A stretch of DNA of 64,000 bases, taken from NCBI RefSeq assembly GCF_001428385.1, contig NZ_LMSK01000001.1:1306358-1370357 (forward strand), read 5' to 3'. This document shows positions 10,701-21,291 of this stretch, piece by piece; position 1 is the first letter of the stretch, and each line of letters opens with the position of its first letter. Position numbers and translations under genes: made by a program. The notes beneath the pieces were generated by a model that saw only the letters and a list, made by a program, of their open reading frames with translations, did not search any database and was not told where the DNA came from. The DNA is from Rhodanobacter sp. Soil772 (GTDB taxonomy: Bacteria > Pseudomonadota > Gammaproteobacteria > Xanthomonadales > Rhodanobacteraceae).

Positions 10701-11921
10701 TCAAGCCGCAGGATATCCGGGTGTGGCCTGTGCCGACGATGCGGCTGCCTGCGGATGCCGCGGGGTCTCCACCAGGCGCAGCACCGGCACCGGCACGACC
10801 ACCCGCAAACGCGTGCCGTTTCCCCGCGGCGACTCGACGCTCAGGCTGCCGCCCATGGCTCGCACGCGCTCGCGCATGCCGCTCATGCCGTTGCCGTCGC
10901 CGGCGATGCCGCCGCGGCCGTTGTCGCTGATCTGCATGCAGACGGCGGCTTGCTCCCGCACCAGCTCGATCCGCACGCGGCTGGCATCGGCATGACGGGC
11001 GACATTGGTGACCGCCTCGCGCAGCACCAGCGACAGGCCGCGCTCGATCTCGCCGGGCATGTCGAGCGGCGGCGAGCCGTACTCCAGATGCACGTGGGAG
11101 GATTCCAGCAGCAGGCGCGCCGCCGCCAGTTCGGCGGCCAGATCGGTGGCGCGGATGCCGGTGACCGCGCTGCGCACCTCGGCCAACGCGTGGCGCGCGA
11201 CCTTCTCGGCCTCCTCCACTTCACGTTTGGCCGCGGCGACATCGCGGTCGAACAGCTTGCGCGACAACTCCAGCTTCAGCGTGATCAGCGACAAGGTGTG
11301 GCCGAGCAAGTCGTGCAGATCGCGTCCGATCCGTTCGCGCTCCGCCGTGGCGGCGAGCCGGCGCACCTCGTCGTGCGAGAGGCTGAGGGCCGCGTCCTTT
11401 TCATGGTGAATCTGCTCGACCGTGACGATGGTGCAGATGACGAACACCGTGACCGGCATGATCACCAGCAACGACTGCGGGTAGCCGATCCACCAGGCCA
11501 GCGCCACGTAGACGACGTTGAGCAGCAATATCTGGATCACATAGCTGCGGAAGTGCCGTATGTCGCCATGGCTCAGCATCACGCAGGCATACACGAAATA
11601 GCTGAGGCCACTGGGATACCAGCGCATCAGGCCGAAACACAGCGCCGCCATGCCCCACGCATAAAGATGCGCGCTCCGCCGCGGAGCCAACCGCAGCTTG
11701 GCGAACAGCAGCAGGAATACCGGATACGAGCCCAGCGTGCACAGCAGCCAGGTCAGGGTGTAGCCGCGCAGGCCGTTGTCGAACAGCGGCGTGATGAAGA
11801 TCCACAACGACCACAGCAAGTGCACGCTGTCGGCCCATGGCGACTTGCCGCGGCGCAGGTCGTCGGCCACCGCGGAATCGGGGGCCGGCACAAACCATCG
11901 GGCAATGAAAGCGGGAGTCAT
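10701..11921 (-). CDS. DesK-like sensor histidine kinase
   Basis: This 406-residue membrane kinase of the HisKA_3 type has five to six hydrophobic segments over about residues 31-165 and no large extracytoplasmic domain. The phosphorylated His is about H203 in ERIGRDLHDLLGHTLSL. The ATP-binding domain shows the N box REAVTNVARHADAS near residue 301 and a G box DNGRGG near residue 333. Kinases with this build often sense membrane or cell-envelope state. It is preceded by the ABC permease (44-bp gap) and followed by the NarL-type regulator. Confidence 0.9.
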   Translation of the reverse strand: MTPAFIARWFVPAPDSAVADDLRRGKSPWADSVHLLWSLWIFITPLFDNGLRGYTLTWLLCTLGSYPVFLLLFAKLRLAPRRSAHLYAWGMAALCFGLMRWYPSGLSYFVYACVMLSHGDIRHFRSYVIQILLLNVVYVALAWWIGYPQSLLVIMPVTVFVICTIVTVEQIHHEKDAALSLSHDEVRRLAATAERERIGRDLHDLLGHTLSLITLKLELSRKLFDRDVAAAKREVEEAEKVARHALAEVRSAVTGIRATDLAAELAAARLLLESSHVHLEYGSPPLDMPGEIERGLSLVLREAVTNVARHADASRVRIELVREQAAVCMQISDNGRGGIAGDGNGMSGMRERVRAMGGSLSVESPRGNGTRLRVVVPVPVLRLVETPRHPQAAASSAQATPGYPAA

Positions 11922-11965
11922 GGCGTGGTTTGCCGCTGAAGGTTCGGTCTGCAGGACATGCTACT

Positions 11966-12745
11966 TCAACCGTGCCTGCGCAAGCGCCGCGCCGCCATCA
12001 GAAGAAATACCGCGGCAAAGCCGATCAGCACCAGCACATGGCCCAGCAGTGGCCCCTTGTTCATGCCCACCGCCGCCAGCGCCAGCATGTCCAGGTGATA
12101 ACTCGGCCACACCGGCGCGATCTGCTGCAGGAACTTCGGCAGCATCGGCAGCGGAAACCACAGGCCGGACAGGAACGACATCGGCAGATAGATCAGCTGC
12201 AGCATGCCGGGTGCGCCCTGGCCCTTGATCAGGGTGCCGACGAACATGCCCAGTGCGCAGAACGGCAATACGCCGAGCATGCCGGTGAGCAGCAAGGCGG
12301 CGGCCTGGCTCAGGCTCAAGCTCACGTGGCCCAGGGTCAGCGCCATCGTCAGCAGCAACAGGATCACCACGCCAGCGGCGGCCATCGCCATCAGCATCTT
12401 GCCCAGCAGGTAGGCACCGGGCGGCATCGGCAGCGCGCGCTTAAATGTCAGCAACCCGCCGTCGCGCTCCAGCGCCAGCGACACGCCGAAGCCGAACAGG
12501 CCCGGGCTCATCACGCCGAACACGCCGTAGCTGGCCAGCAGGTAACGCGCCGCCTCGGCACCATTGGACTTCGCCATCAGCACGCCGAACAGCAGGTAGA
12601 ACATCGCCGGGAACAGCATGATCGGCAGCATGAAGCCGGGGGCGCGCATGTAGCGCAGGCATTCGCTGCGCGCCTCCTCAAGATAAGCGCCGATGAGGCG
12701 GCCACGCGGCATCGCGGGTGCGGCGGAAAGCATGACGGTATTCAT
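11966..12745 (-). CDS. ABC-2 type transporter permease
   Basis: This 259-residue integral membrane protein has about six hydrophobic segments and the ABC-2 layout: a cytoplasmic N-terminus, a first segment at GFMLPIMLFPAMFYLLFGV, and a conserved late region LIYLPMSFLSGLWFPLPMLPKFLQ. It pairs with the ATPase encoded 1 bp upstream. Start MNTVMLSAAP at 12745. Such transporters typically export drugs, lipids or antibiotics; the substrate cannot be assigned. The linked DesK/NarL pair probably controls it. Confidence 0.88.
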   Translation of the reverse strand: MNTVMLSAAPAMPRGRLIGAYLEEARSECLRYMRAPGFMLPIMLFPAMFYLLFGVLMAKSNGAEAARYLLASYGVFGVMSPGLFGFGVSLALERDGGLLTFKRALPMPPGAYLLGKMLMAMAAAGVVILLLLTMALTLGHVSLSLSQAAALLLTGMLGVLPFCALGMFVGTLIKGQGAPGMLQLIYLPMSFLSGLWFPLPMLPKFLQQIAPVWPSYHLDMLALAAVGMNKGPLLGHVLVLIGFAAVFLLMAARRLRRHG

Positions 12746-12746
12746 T

Positions 12747-13676
<930 letters not shown>

Positions 13677-13963
13677 GGGAATCCTCCGGTGCCGTGCATC
13701 GTGCGCGTGGCCAGCCGCGGCCGGCAGTCGCCGGCGTCAGCCATCCGGAGTGACAGCCGTCACCCATGGCCCCGGCACGGGGTTACGGCCATCGCCGCCG
13801 CAAGGTATCCTGTGAGGGATAAAGGCGCACCGGAAGCGCCCGTCCAGCGGCGTGAAACGCCTGAAAACATTGAGGAAGCGCCGGCTTTCGCGCTTCCCGC
13901 CACGCATTCACCAATTCCGCACAGGCACGGCATGCCGACCGGCGGAGCTACGGAGGATTCATC
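13677..13963. other. Divergent intergenic region, ABC operon / aminotransferase
   Basis: These 287 bp must carry both promoters, but no clear -35/-10 pair was found on either strand. A perfect 8-bp stem, GGAAGCGC (13874-13881) and GCGCTTCC (13890-13897), is the only obvious structure. GGAG and GGAGG lie just upstream of the aminotransferase ATG. Confidence 0.5.
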
Positions 13964-15460
13964 ATGGGTGTGATCAACCAGCTGCGCGAACTGCGCGAAT
14001 TCGGCGGCAAGCCGCGGACCACCGGCCTGGACGACGCCAGCATCGAGCGGATGGCGGCGAACGATCCCCTGCTGGGTCAGGCGATCACCGAAGCGGTGGC
14101 ACGCCACCATGAATTGCGCGCCGAACTGGGCGACTTCCTGAAACTGGACGAAGCCGAACAGCTCACCCGGGTGCAGGCCGGCTTCGTCAATTTCTACCCG
14201 GACGACGCGATCAACCCGTACCTGCCGGCCGCCGCTCGCGGCCCGTGGGTCGTCACCCTGAAGGGTGCCGTGGTGCATGACAACGGCGGCTACGGCATGC
14301 TCGGCTTCGGCCACAACGACCCGGCGATCCTGGCCGCGCTGGCGCGCCCGCAGGTGATGGCGAACGTGATGTCGCCCAGCGTGTCGCAGTTGCGCTTCAC
14401 CGCGGCGCTGGACAAGGAACTGGGCCGCCGCCGCGGCGGCAGCCCGTACGCGCGCTACCTGTGCCTGAACTCCGGTTCCGAGTCGGTCTCGCTGGCCTGC
14501 CGCATCGCCGACGTCAACGCCAAGGCGATGACCGATGCCGGCGCCCGCTACGCCGGCCGCACGATCAAGCGTCTGGCGGTGAAAGGCGCGTTCCACGGCC
14601 GCACCGAGGCGCCGGCGCTGTATTCCGATTCCAGCCGCAAGACCTATCAGCAGAACCTCGCCAGCTATCGCCACGAGGACACCCTGATCACCGTGGCGCC
14701 GTACGACGTGGCGCAGCTGGAGGCGGCGTTCGCCGACGCCGACAAGCACGGCTGGTTCATCGAGGCGATGTTCCTGGAGCCGGTGATGGGCGAAGGCGAC
14801 CCGGGCCGCGCGGTGACGCCGGAGTTCTACAAGGCCGCGCGCGCGCTCACCGAATCGCACGGCACCCTGCTGCTGGTCGACTCGATCCAGGCCGGCCTGC
14901 GCGCACACGGCGTACTGTCGTTCGTCGACTACCCCGGCTTCGAGCAACTGCCGCCGCCGGACATGGAAACCTTCTCCAAGGCGCTCAACGCCGGCCAGTA
15001 TCCGCTGTCGGTGCTGGCCGTCAGCGAACGCGCCGCCGGGCTGTACCGCAAAGGCATCTACGGCAACACCATGACCGCCAACCCGCGCGCGCTGGACGTG
15101 GCCCTGGCCACGCTGGGCGAACTCAGCGACGAGGTGCGCAACAACATCCGCGAGCGCGGCAAGGAATTCGTCGACAAGCTCAACACGCTGAAGAACGAAC
15201 TGGGCGGCCTGATCACCAAGGTGCAGGGCACCGGCCTGCTGTTCTCCTGCGAACTGGCCGCTGAGTACAAGTGCTACGGCGCCGACTCCACCGAGGAATA
15301 CATGCGCGAGCATGGCGTCGGCGTGATCCATGGCGGCGCCAACTCGCTGCGCTTCACCCCGCACTTCAACGTCACCAGCGCCGAGGTCGACCTGATCATC
15401 GCCCACGTGCGCAAGGCGCTGCTCGAAGGCCCGCGCAAAGCCAAGGCCGAGGCCGCCTGA
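13964..15460 (+). CDS. Class III PLP-dependent aminotransferase, substrate unknown
   Basis: This 498-residue fold-type I enzyme resembles the ornithine/GABA aminotransferase superfamily. The Schiff-base Lys is probably K339 in METFSKALNAGQYP. Other family marks are LNSGSESVSLACRI (cofactor phosphate region, about residue 166), AFHGRTEAPALYS, and EPVMGEGDPGR with the following LLLVDSIQAGLR. An N-terminal extension of about 60 residues precedes the catalytic fold. A good GGAGG ribosome site supports the start. No pathway partner is adjacent, so the amino donor and acceptor cannot be named. Confidence 0.85.
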   Translation: MGVINQLRELREFGGKPRTTGLDDASIERMAANDPLLGQAITEAVARHHELRAELGDFLKLDEAEQLTRVQAGFVNFYPDDAINPYLPAAARGPWVVTLKGAVVHDNGGYGMLGFGHNDPAILAALARPQVMANVMSPSVSQLRFTAALDKELGRRRGGSPYARYLCLNSGSESVSLACRIADVNAKAMTDAGARYAGRTIKRLAVKGAFHGRTEAPALYSDSSRKTYQQNLASYRHEDTLITVAPYDVAQLEAAFADADKHGWFIEAMFLEPVMGEGDPGRAVTPEFYKAARALTESHGTLLLVDSIQAGLRAHGVLSFVDYPGFEQLPPPDMETFSKALNAGQYPLSVLAVSERAAGLYRKGIYGNTMTANPRALDVALATLGELSDEVRNNIRERGKEFVDKLNTLKNELGGLITKVQGTGLLFSCELAAEYKCYGADSTEEYMREHGVGVIHGGANSLRFTPHFNVTSAEVDLIIAHVRKALLEGPRKAKAEAA

Positions 15461-15466
15461 GCGGCG

Positions 15467-15628
15467 GGAGCGTGGGCGGTAGAAACGTTCGCGGCGAAAA
15501 GTCCTCTGCGCGAGGACAGTTTTTCGGCGATTTGCCGGCCCATAGTGGTTCTATGGGCCAAGAAGCGACGGAAAAATGGACCGTGCAGAGGGCTTTGCAG
15601 CCCGAACGGCTTCTACCGCCCACGCTCC
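15467..15628. repeat. 162-bp multi-hairpin inverted-repeat element (MITE-like or structured RNA)
   Basis: The outer arms are an 18/18 perfect inverted repeat: GGAGCGTGGGCGGTAGAA at 15467-15484 against its complement at 15611-15628. Pairing continues inward through CGTTCG after a one-base bulge. Enclosed are three separate hairpins: GTCCTC/GAGGAC (15501-15517, extended by CGAAAA/TTTTCG), GGCCCATAG/CTATGGGCC (15537-15559) and GGGCT/AGCCC (15590-15603). The result is a closed multi-branch shape. It lies between two co-oriented genes and codes for nothing convincing on either strand. Confidence 0.85.
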
Positions 15629-15773
15629 TGGCCCACACCGGCCGCGGCGATGCACGACACGTCGCCGCAGCTGAATACTTCATGCACGTAAGATCTTGCC
15701 GACTCCCGTGAGGGTTGCCCCCTGCATAGACTGATCCGGCCGGCAGCTGCCGGTCACCCAGGGAGGACTCACA

Positions 15774-16130
15774 ATGTCACTGTCATTACGTCTGCTCGCC
15801 GTCAGCGCTGCCTTCGCCTTTGCCGGCGCCGCCTTCGCGGCCAGCCCGGCCGCCACCCCCGCCACCGCACCGGCTGCCAAGCCGCATACCGCCCAGCAGC
15901 AGCGCATGATCGACTGCAACAAGCAGGCGACCGGCAAGAAAGGCGCCGAGCGCAAGACCTTCATGAGCTCCTGCCTGAAAGGTGCAAGCACCGCAGCCGC
16001 GCCAGCGGCCAAGCCCACCCAGCAGGGCAAGATGGCAACCTGCAATGCCGACGCCAAGACCAAGGCGCTCAAGGGTGCCGAGCGCAAGGCCTTCATGAGC
16101 GAATGCCTGAAAGGCCACGCCGCCGCCTGA
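15774..16130 (+). CDS. PsiF-repeat secreted protein
   Basis: This 118-residue protein has a clear signal peptide (about residues 1-22, ending AGAAFA) and two copies of the PsiF repeat. The first has CNKQATGKKGAERKTFMSSCLKG and the second CNADAKTKALKGAERKAFMSECLKG, each with two Cys about 19-21 residues apart, joined by Ala/Pro-rich linkers. PsiF is named for phosphate-starvation induction in E. coli; its biochemical role is unknown. The product is expected in the periplasm. A strong GGGAGGA site precedes the ATG. Confidence 0.85.
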   Translation: MSLSLRLLAVSAAFAFAGAAFAASPAATPATAPAAKPHTAQQQRMIDCNKQATGKKGAERKTFMSSCLKGASTAAAPAAKPTQQGKMATCNADAKTKALKGAERKAFMSECLKGHAAA

Positions 16131-16142
16131 TCCACCAGCCAG

Positions 16143-16172
16143 CCCGCGCACGCACGCCTGTGCGTGCGCGGG
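16143..16172. terminator. Long hairpin between the PsiF gene and upp
   Basis: A perfect 13-bp stem, CCCGCGCACGCAC (16143-16155), loop gcct, GTGCGTGCGCGGG (16160-16172), starts 12 bp after the PsiF-gene stop. There is no T-run, so it is either a factor-assisted end or an mRNA-stabilising structure. Confidence 0.55.
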
Positions 16173-16220
16173 TGAAGCCGCTTCTCGCGCGCCCTGCGCC
16201 GCCCCTGAAGACAGTCACCC

Positions 16221-16865
16221 ATGAAGATCGTCGAAGTGCGCCACCCGCTGATCCAGCACAAGCTCGGCCTGATGCGCCGCGCCGGCATCAGCACCAAGGA
16301 GTTCCGCGAGCTGGCCTCCGAGGTCGCCGCCCTGCTCACCTACGAGGCCACCAAGGACCTGGAGACCGTCGAGGAACAGATCCAGGGCTGGGCCGGTCCG
16401 CTGCAGGTGCAGCGGATCAAGGGCAAGAAGATCACCATCGTGCCGATCCTGCGTGCCGGCCTGGGCATGCTGCCCGGCGTGCTGGACCTGATCCCCGCTG
16501 CCAAGGTCAGCGTGGTCGGCCTGCAGCGCGACGAGCACACGCTGAAGCCGACGACCTACTACGAGAAACTCAGCGGCCGCATGGACGAACGCATCGCGCT
16601 GATCGTCGACCCGATGCTGGCCACTGCCGGCACCCTGATCGCCACCGTCGACATGCTCAAGGCGGCCGGCTGCAAGCGCATCAAGGGCCTGTTTCTCGTT
16701 GCCGCGCCGGAAGGCCTCGAGCGCGTCGAGGCGGTCCACCCCGACATCGAGATCTACACCGCCGCGATCGACGAACGCCTGAACGAACGCGGCTACATCC
16801 TGCCCGGCCTCGGCGACGCCGGCGACAAGATCTTCGGCACCAAGCAGCTGCCGGCGAGCGACTGA
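16221..16865 (+). CDS. upp: Uracil phosphoribosyltransferase
   Basis: This 214-residue pyrimidine salvage enzyme makes UMP from uracil and PRPP. The PRPP loop [21 protein letters not shown] begins at about D130, ILRAGLGM lies near residue 79, and the C-terminal [13 protein letters not shown] is diagnostic of Upp. Start [19 protein letters not shown] is typical. It is a single gene, convergent with the proline iminopeptidase 25 bp away. Confidence 0.96.
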   Translation: MKIVEVRHPLIQHKLGLMRRAGISTKEFRELASEVAALLTYEATKDLETVEEQIQGWAGPLQVQRIKGKKITIVPILRAGLGMLPGVLDLIPAAKVSVVGLQRDEHTLKPTTYYEKLSGRMDERIALIVDPMLATAGTLIATVDMLKAAGCKRIKGLFLVAAPEGLERVEAVHPDIEIYTAAIDERLNERGYILPGLGDAGDKIFGTKQLPASD

Positions 16866-16890
16866 AGCGATTCCGGCAGCCGCCGGAGGT

Positions 16891-17886
<996 letters not shown>

Positions 17887-17913
17887 CTAGCACGGGCGCG
17901 GCTTTGCGGGCTC

Positions 17914-19305
17914 TCAATCAGCCACGAACAGCTTGCCGGGATTGAGGATGCCGTTGGGATCGAACACCTTGCGCACGCCGTGCATCAGCGCGATTTCCGC
18001 CGCGCTGCGGGTGCTTTCCAGGTATGCCCGCTTGACCAGGCCGATGCCGTGCTCGGCCGAAATGCTGCCGCCGTGATGCTGCAGAGTCGCGGCCAGCAGT
18101 TTGGTGACGTGTTCGCACTGGGCGATGAACGCGTCCTCGGCCAGACCATCCGGGCGCAGCACGTTGATGTGCAGGTTGCCGTCGCCGATATGCCCGAACC
18201 AGACCACTTCGGCCTGTGGATACTCGCGCGCCAGCAGCGCCTGCATCTCGTGCAGAAACGCCGGCACCGCGCTGACCCGCACCGACACGTCGTTCTTGTA
18301 CGGCCGCCGCGGCGCCAGGCTTTCGGTGATGCCTTCGCGCAGCCGCCACAACGCGGCGGCCTGCGCCTCGCTCTGCGCGATCACGCCATCGCCGATCCAG
18401 CCTTCCGCCATACCCTGCTCGAACGCGGCCAGCGCCGCCTCCTGCTGCCGCTCGTCGGCCGCGTCGAACTCGGTCACCACGTAGTACGGGTAGTCGCCAT
18501 CGATAGCGCGCTGCGCGCCGTGCGCCAGCACGTGCCGCAAGGCATGATCGGTGAAGAACTCGAACGCCTGCAACGCCAGCCGCGCGCGAAACAGTGCGAA
18601 CACCTGCATCAGCGCATCCATGTCCGGCAGCGCCAGCAGCATCACCTGCGACGGCGACGGCGGATCGGTCAGCCTCAGCGTGGCTTCGACCACGATGCCC
18701 AGCGTCCCCTCCGAGCCGATCAGCAACTGGCGGAAGTCGTAGCCGCTGGAGTTCTTGATCAGGCCGCGGTTGAGTTCGAGCAGCTCGCCGTTGCCGGTGA
18801 CCACCTTCAGCCCGGCGATCCATTCGCGCGTGTTGCCGTAGCGGATCACCCGGATGCCGCCGGCATTGGTGGCGATGTTGCCGCCGATCGAGCAGGAGCC
18901 GCGCGCGGCGAAATCGACCGGATAGACCAGACCGTGCTGGCGTGCGGCTTCATGCACGTGTTGCAGGATCATCCCGGGTTGCACGGTGAGCGTGCGGTCG
19001 ACCGCATTGAAATCCAGCACCCGGTTCATCCGCTCCAGGCTCAGCACCAGCTCGCCATTGGCCGCCACGGCGCCGCCGGACAGACCGGTGCGGCCGCCGG
19101 ACGGCACGATCGCCACGCGCTGTTCGTTCGCCCAGCGCACGATGGCCTGCACCTCGTCCGCACTGGTCGGCAGCGCGATCGCCAGCGGCGCCGGGACCCA
19201 GCGGCGGGTCCAGTCGCGGCCGTAATGCTCCAGATCGGCAGGCGCGGTGAGCAGGCGCAGCTCGGGCAAACGGCGGGACAAATCGGCGAGACGGGGATCG
19301 GACAT
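17914..19305 (-). CDS. FAD-linked oxidase, probable D-2-hydroxyglutarate dehydrogenase
   Basis: This 463-residue flavoprotein is of the FAD-binding PCMH plus FAD-oxidase C type (GlcD/D-LDH/D2HGDH group). The FAD site is visible in IVPSGGRTGLSGGAV (about residues 67-81) and SIGGNIATNAGG. The metal/substrate region near the C-terminus has HIGDGNLHINV and SAEHGIGLVK. It is divergent from serA, an arrangement known in Pseudomonas, where D2HGDH clears the D-2-hydroxyglutarate made by SerA and so drives serine synthesis. That context favours D2HGDH over D-lactate dehydrogenase. Start 19305 has GGAG upstream; 19323 is an alternative. Confidence 0.82.
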   Translation of the reverse strand: MSDPRLADLSRRLPELRLLTAPADLEHYGRDWTRRWVPAPLAIALPTSADEVQAIVRWANEQRVAIVPSGGRTGLSGGAVAANGELVLSLERMNRVLDFNAVDRTLTVQPGMILQHVHEAARQHGLVYPVDFAARGSCSIGGNIATNAGGIRVIRYGNTREWIAGLKVVTGNGELLELNRGLIKNSSGYDFRQLLIGSEGTLGIVVEATLRLTDPPSPSQVMLLALPDMDALMQVFALFRARLALQAFEFFTDHALRHVLAHGAQRAIDGDYPYYVVTEFDAADERQQEAALAAFEQGMAEGWIGDGVIAQSEAQAAALWRLREGITESLAPRRPYKNDVSVRVSAVPAFLHEMQALLAREYPQAEVVWFGHIGDGNLHINVLRPDGLAEDAFIAQCEHVTKLLAATLQHHGGSISAEHGIGLVKRAYLESTRSAAEIALMHGVRKVFDPNGILNPGKLFVAD

Positions 19306-19427
19306 GCGGGGCTCCGGGATCATCCCCACAGCCTGCCAGCCGCGTCGTGCCGCGTCCAGTGTTGCAGTGCCGCAATCTGTCGCCGGCTCTGGCATAGTAG
19401 GCGCTCCACCCCAGCCAGGACCGACGC

Positions 19428-20660
19428 ATGCAGACCTCCTACCCCCGCCAGGACATCAAGGTATTGCTGCTGGAGGGCGTCAGTGCCAGTGCGGTCGAGA
19501 ACTTCCGCCGCGCCGGCTACAGCCAGGTCGAGTTGCATGCGAAATCGTTGCCGGAGGATGAGCTCAAGCGGCGCATCAGCGACGCGCACATCGTCGGCAT
19601 CCGCTCGCGTACCCAGCTCACCGCCGAGGTGCTGGCACAGGCCAAGCGGCTGATCGCGGTGGGCTGCTTCTGCATCGGCACCAACCAGGTGGACCTGGGC
19701 GCGGCGCGCAAGCTCGGCGTGCCGGTGTTCAACGCGCCTTATTCCAACACCCGCAGCGTGGCCGAGCTGGTGATCGCCGAGGCGATCATGCTGCTGCGCG
19801 GCATCCCGCAGAAGAACGCGCTGTGCCACCGTGGCGGCTGGACCAAGTCGGCCAGCGGCAGCTACGAGACGCGCGACAAGGTGCTCGGCATCGTCGGCTA
19901 CGGTCACATCGGCACCCAGGTCGGCGTGCTGGCCGAGAGCCTGGGCATGCGGGTGATCTTCCACGACATCGAGACCAAGCTGGCGCTGGGCAATGCACGC
20001 GCCGTGTCCAGCCTGGACGAACTGCTGGAACGCGCCGACGTGGTCACCCTGCACGTGCCGGAAACCCCCGCCACGCAGTTGATGATCCGCCGCGAGCAAC
20101 TGGCGAAGATGCGCGCCGGCGCCATGCTGATCAACGCCTCGCGCGGCAGCGTGGTGGACATCGACGCGCTGGCCGCGGTGCTGCGCGCAGGCCACCTGGC
20201 CGGCGCCGCAGTCGATGTGTTTCCGCTCGAACCGAAAGGCAACGACGACCCCTTCGTCTCGCCGCTGATCGGCCTGGACAACGTGATCCTGACCCCGCAC
20301 ATCGGCGGCAGCACGCTGGAGGCGCAGGACAACATCGGCATCGAGGTGGCCAGCAAGCTGGTTCGCTACAGCGACAACGGCTCCACCCTGTCGGCGGTGA
20401 ATTTCCCCGAAGTCGCCCTGCCCGAGCACCCGCACAGCCGCCGCCTGCTGCACATCCACCGCAACGTGCCAGGCACGCTGTCGCGCATCAACGAATTGTT
20501 CTCGGCCGGCAACATCAACATCGACGCGCAGTTCCTGCAGACCGATGGCGAAGTGGGCTACGTGGTGATCGACGTCAGCGCCGACGAAGCCCAGGCGAAC
20601 GAACTGAAGACCAAGCTGGCGGCGATTCCCGGAACCTTGCGCAGCCGCGTGCTGTATTGA
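19428..20660 (+). CDS. serA: D-3-phosphoglycerate dehydrogenase
   Basis: This 410-residue enzyme commits 3-phosphoglycerate to serine synthesis. The NAD-binding glycine loop GYGHIGTQVG lies near residue 162, the catalytic Arg/Glu region near NASRGSVVD, and the catalytic His in LTPHIGGSTLEAQ. The C-terminal ACT domain (about residues 335-410: HRNVPGTLSRINELFSAGNI) suggests serine feedback inhibition, as in the short E. coli-type enzyme. E. coli-type SerA also reduces 2-oxoglutarate, which fits the divergent D2HGDH-like gene. Confidence 0.96.
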   Translation: MQTSYPRQDIKVLLLEGVSASAVENFRRAGYSQVELHAKSLPEDELKRRISDAHIVGIRSRTQLTAEVLAQAKRLIAVGCFCIGTNQVDLGAARKLGVPVFNAPYSNTRSVAELVIAEAIMLLRGIPQKNALCHRGGWTKSASGSYETRDKVLGIVGYGHIGTQVGVLAESLGMRVIFHDIETKLALGNARAVSSLDELLERADVVTLHVPETPATQLMIRREQLAKMRAGAMLINASRGSVVDIDALAAVLRAGHLAGAAVDVFPLEPKGNDDPFVSPLIGLDNVILTPHIGGSTLEAQDNIGIEVASKLVRYSDNGSTLSAVNFPEVALPEHPHSRRLLHIHRNVPGTLSRINELFSAGNINIDAQFLQTDGEVGYVVIDVSADEAQANELKTKLAAIPGTLRSRVLY

Positions 20661-20664
20661 GGCG

Positions 20665-20758
20665 GGGATTCGGGATTAGGGATTAGGGATTCGGAAAAGC
20701 AACAGCGAAGCCGCAACTCAGCTCTTCCGAATCCCGAATCCCGAATGCCAAATCCCGA
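20665..20758. repeat. GGGATTCGGGATT-type inverted repeat, copy 1
   Basis: The left arm, 20665-20696, is built from iterated GGGATT(C/A)GG units; the right arm, 20725-20758, carries the complementary ATCCCGAATCCCGAAT units; about 28 bp of spacer separates them. A second copy lies at 23957-24046. Such GATTCGGGATT repeats are widely scattered in Xanthomonas-type genomes. Here it sits directly between serA and its terminator. Confidence 0.85.
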
Positions 20759-20793
20759 CATGAAAAAAGCGCCCGAGGGGCGCTTTTTTCATG
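20759..20793. terminator. Bidirectional terminator between serA and tRNA-Pro
   Basis: The stem AAAAAAGCGCCC (20763-20774), loop gag, GGGCGCTTTTTT (20778-20789) is extended outward by CATG on both sides. A T-run follows on both strands, so it can end serA on + and the tRNA-Pro transcript on -. Confidence 0.92.
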
Positions 20794-20805
20794 TCCAAGC
20801 CGAAT

Positions 20806-20882
20806 TGGTCGGGGCGGCCGGATTTGAACCGACGACCCTCTGCCCCCCAGGCAGATGCGCTACCAGGCTGCGCTACGCCCCG
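20806..20882 (-). tRNA. tRNA-Pro (anticodon GGG)
   Basis: The minus strand reads CGGGGCGTAGCGCAGCCTGG and onward as a complete cloverleaf. The acceptor is CGGGGCG/CGCCCCG, the anticodon loop is CTGGGGG with GGG, the T loop is GGTTCAAATCC, and an encoded CCA lies at 20806-20808. It sits just downstream of the ihfA/MerR genes. It reads CCC and CCU proline codons. Confidence 0.96.
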
Positions 20883-20934
20883 ACATACGGCAAGCTGGCA
20901 AGTCTAGCAGCTTGTGCGGCGCGTCCGGAAGCCT

Positions 20935-21291
20935 TCAGCGGCGCAGCAGAGTCAGCACTTCTTCCAGTTCCATCCGCACCTGGCGCACGATCTGGTGCGA
21001 GATGCTCGCCTCCATCCGTGCCTGCGGGCCTTCCAGCCGTGCGCGCGCGCCGGTAATGGTGAAACCCTCGTCGTACAGCAGCGAGCGGATCTGGCGGATC
21101 ATCAGCACGTCGTGGCGCTGGTAGTAACGGCGGTTGCCGCGGCGCTTGACCGGATTGAGCGCAGGAAACTCCTGCTCCCAGTAGCGCAGCACGTGGGGCT
21201 TCACACCGCACAACTCGCCGACCTCACCGATGGTGAAGTAGCGCTTGGCCGGGATGGCAGGCAGTTCGGTGTTATTCCCTTGATCCAGCAT
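20935..21291 (-). CDS. MerR-family transcriptional regulator next to ihfA
   Basis: This 118-residue DNA-binding protein has the MerR helix-turn-helix opening [20 protein letters not shown] (about residues 16-35), followed by [22 protein letters not shown] and a short C-terminal helix with no metal- or drug-binding cysteines. Genes of this type directly after ihfA are common in gammaproteobacteria; the regulon is unknown. The start overlaps the ihfA coding sequence by 20 nt, and GAGGG sits just before the ATG. Confidence 0.9.
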   Translation of the reverse strand: MLDQGNNTELPAIPAKRYFTIGEVGELCGVKPHVLRYWEQEFPALNPVKRRGNRRYYQRHDVLMIRQIRSLLYDEGFTITGARARLEGPQARMEASISHQIVRQVRMELEEVLTLLRR

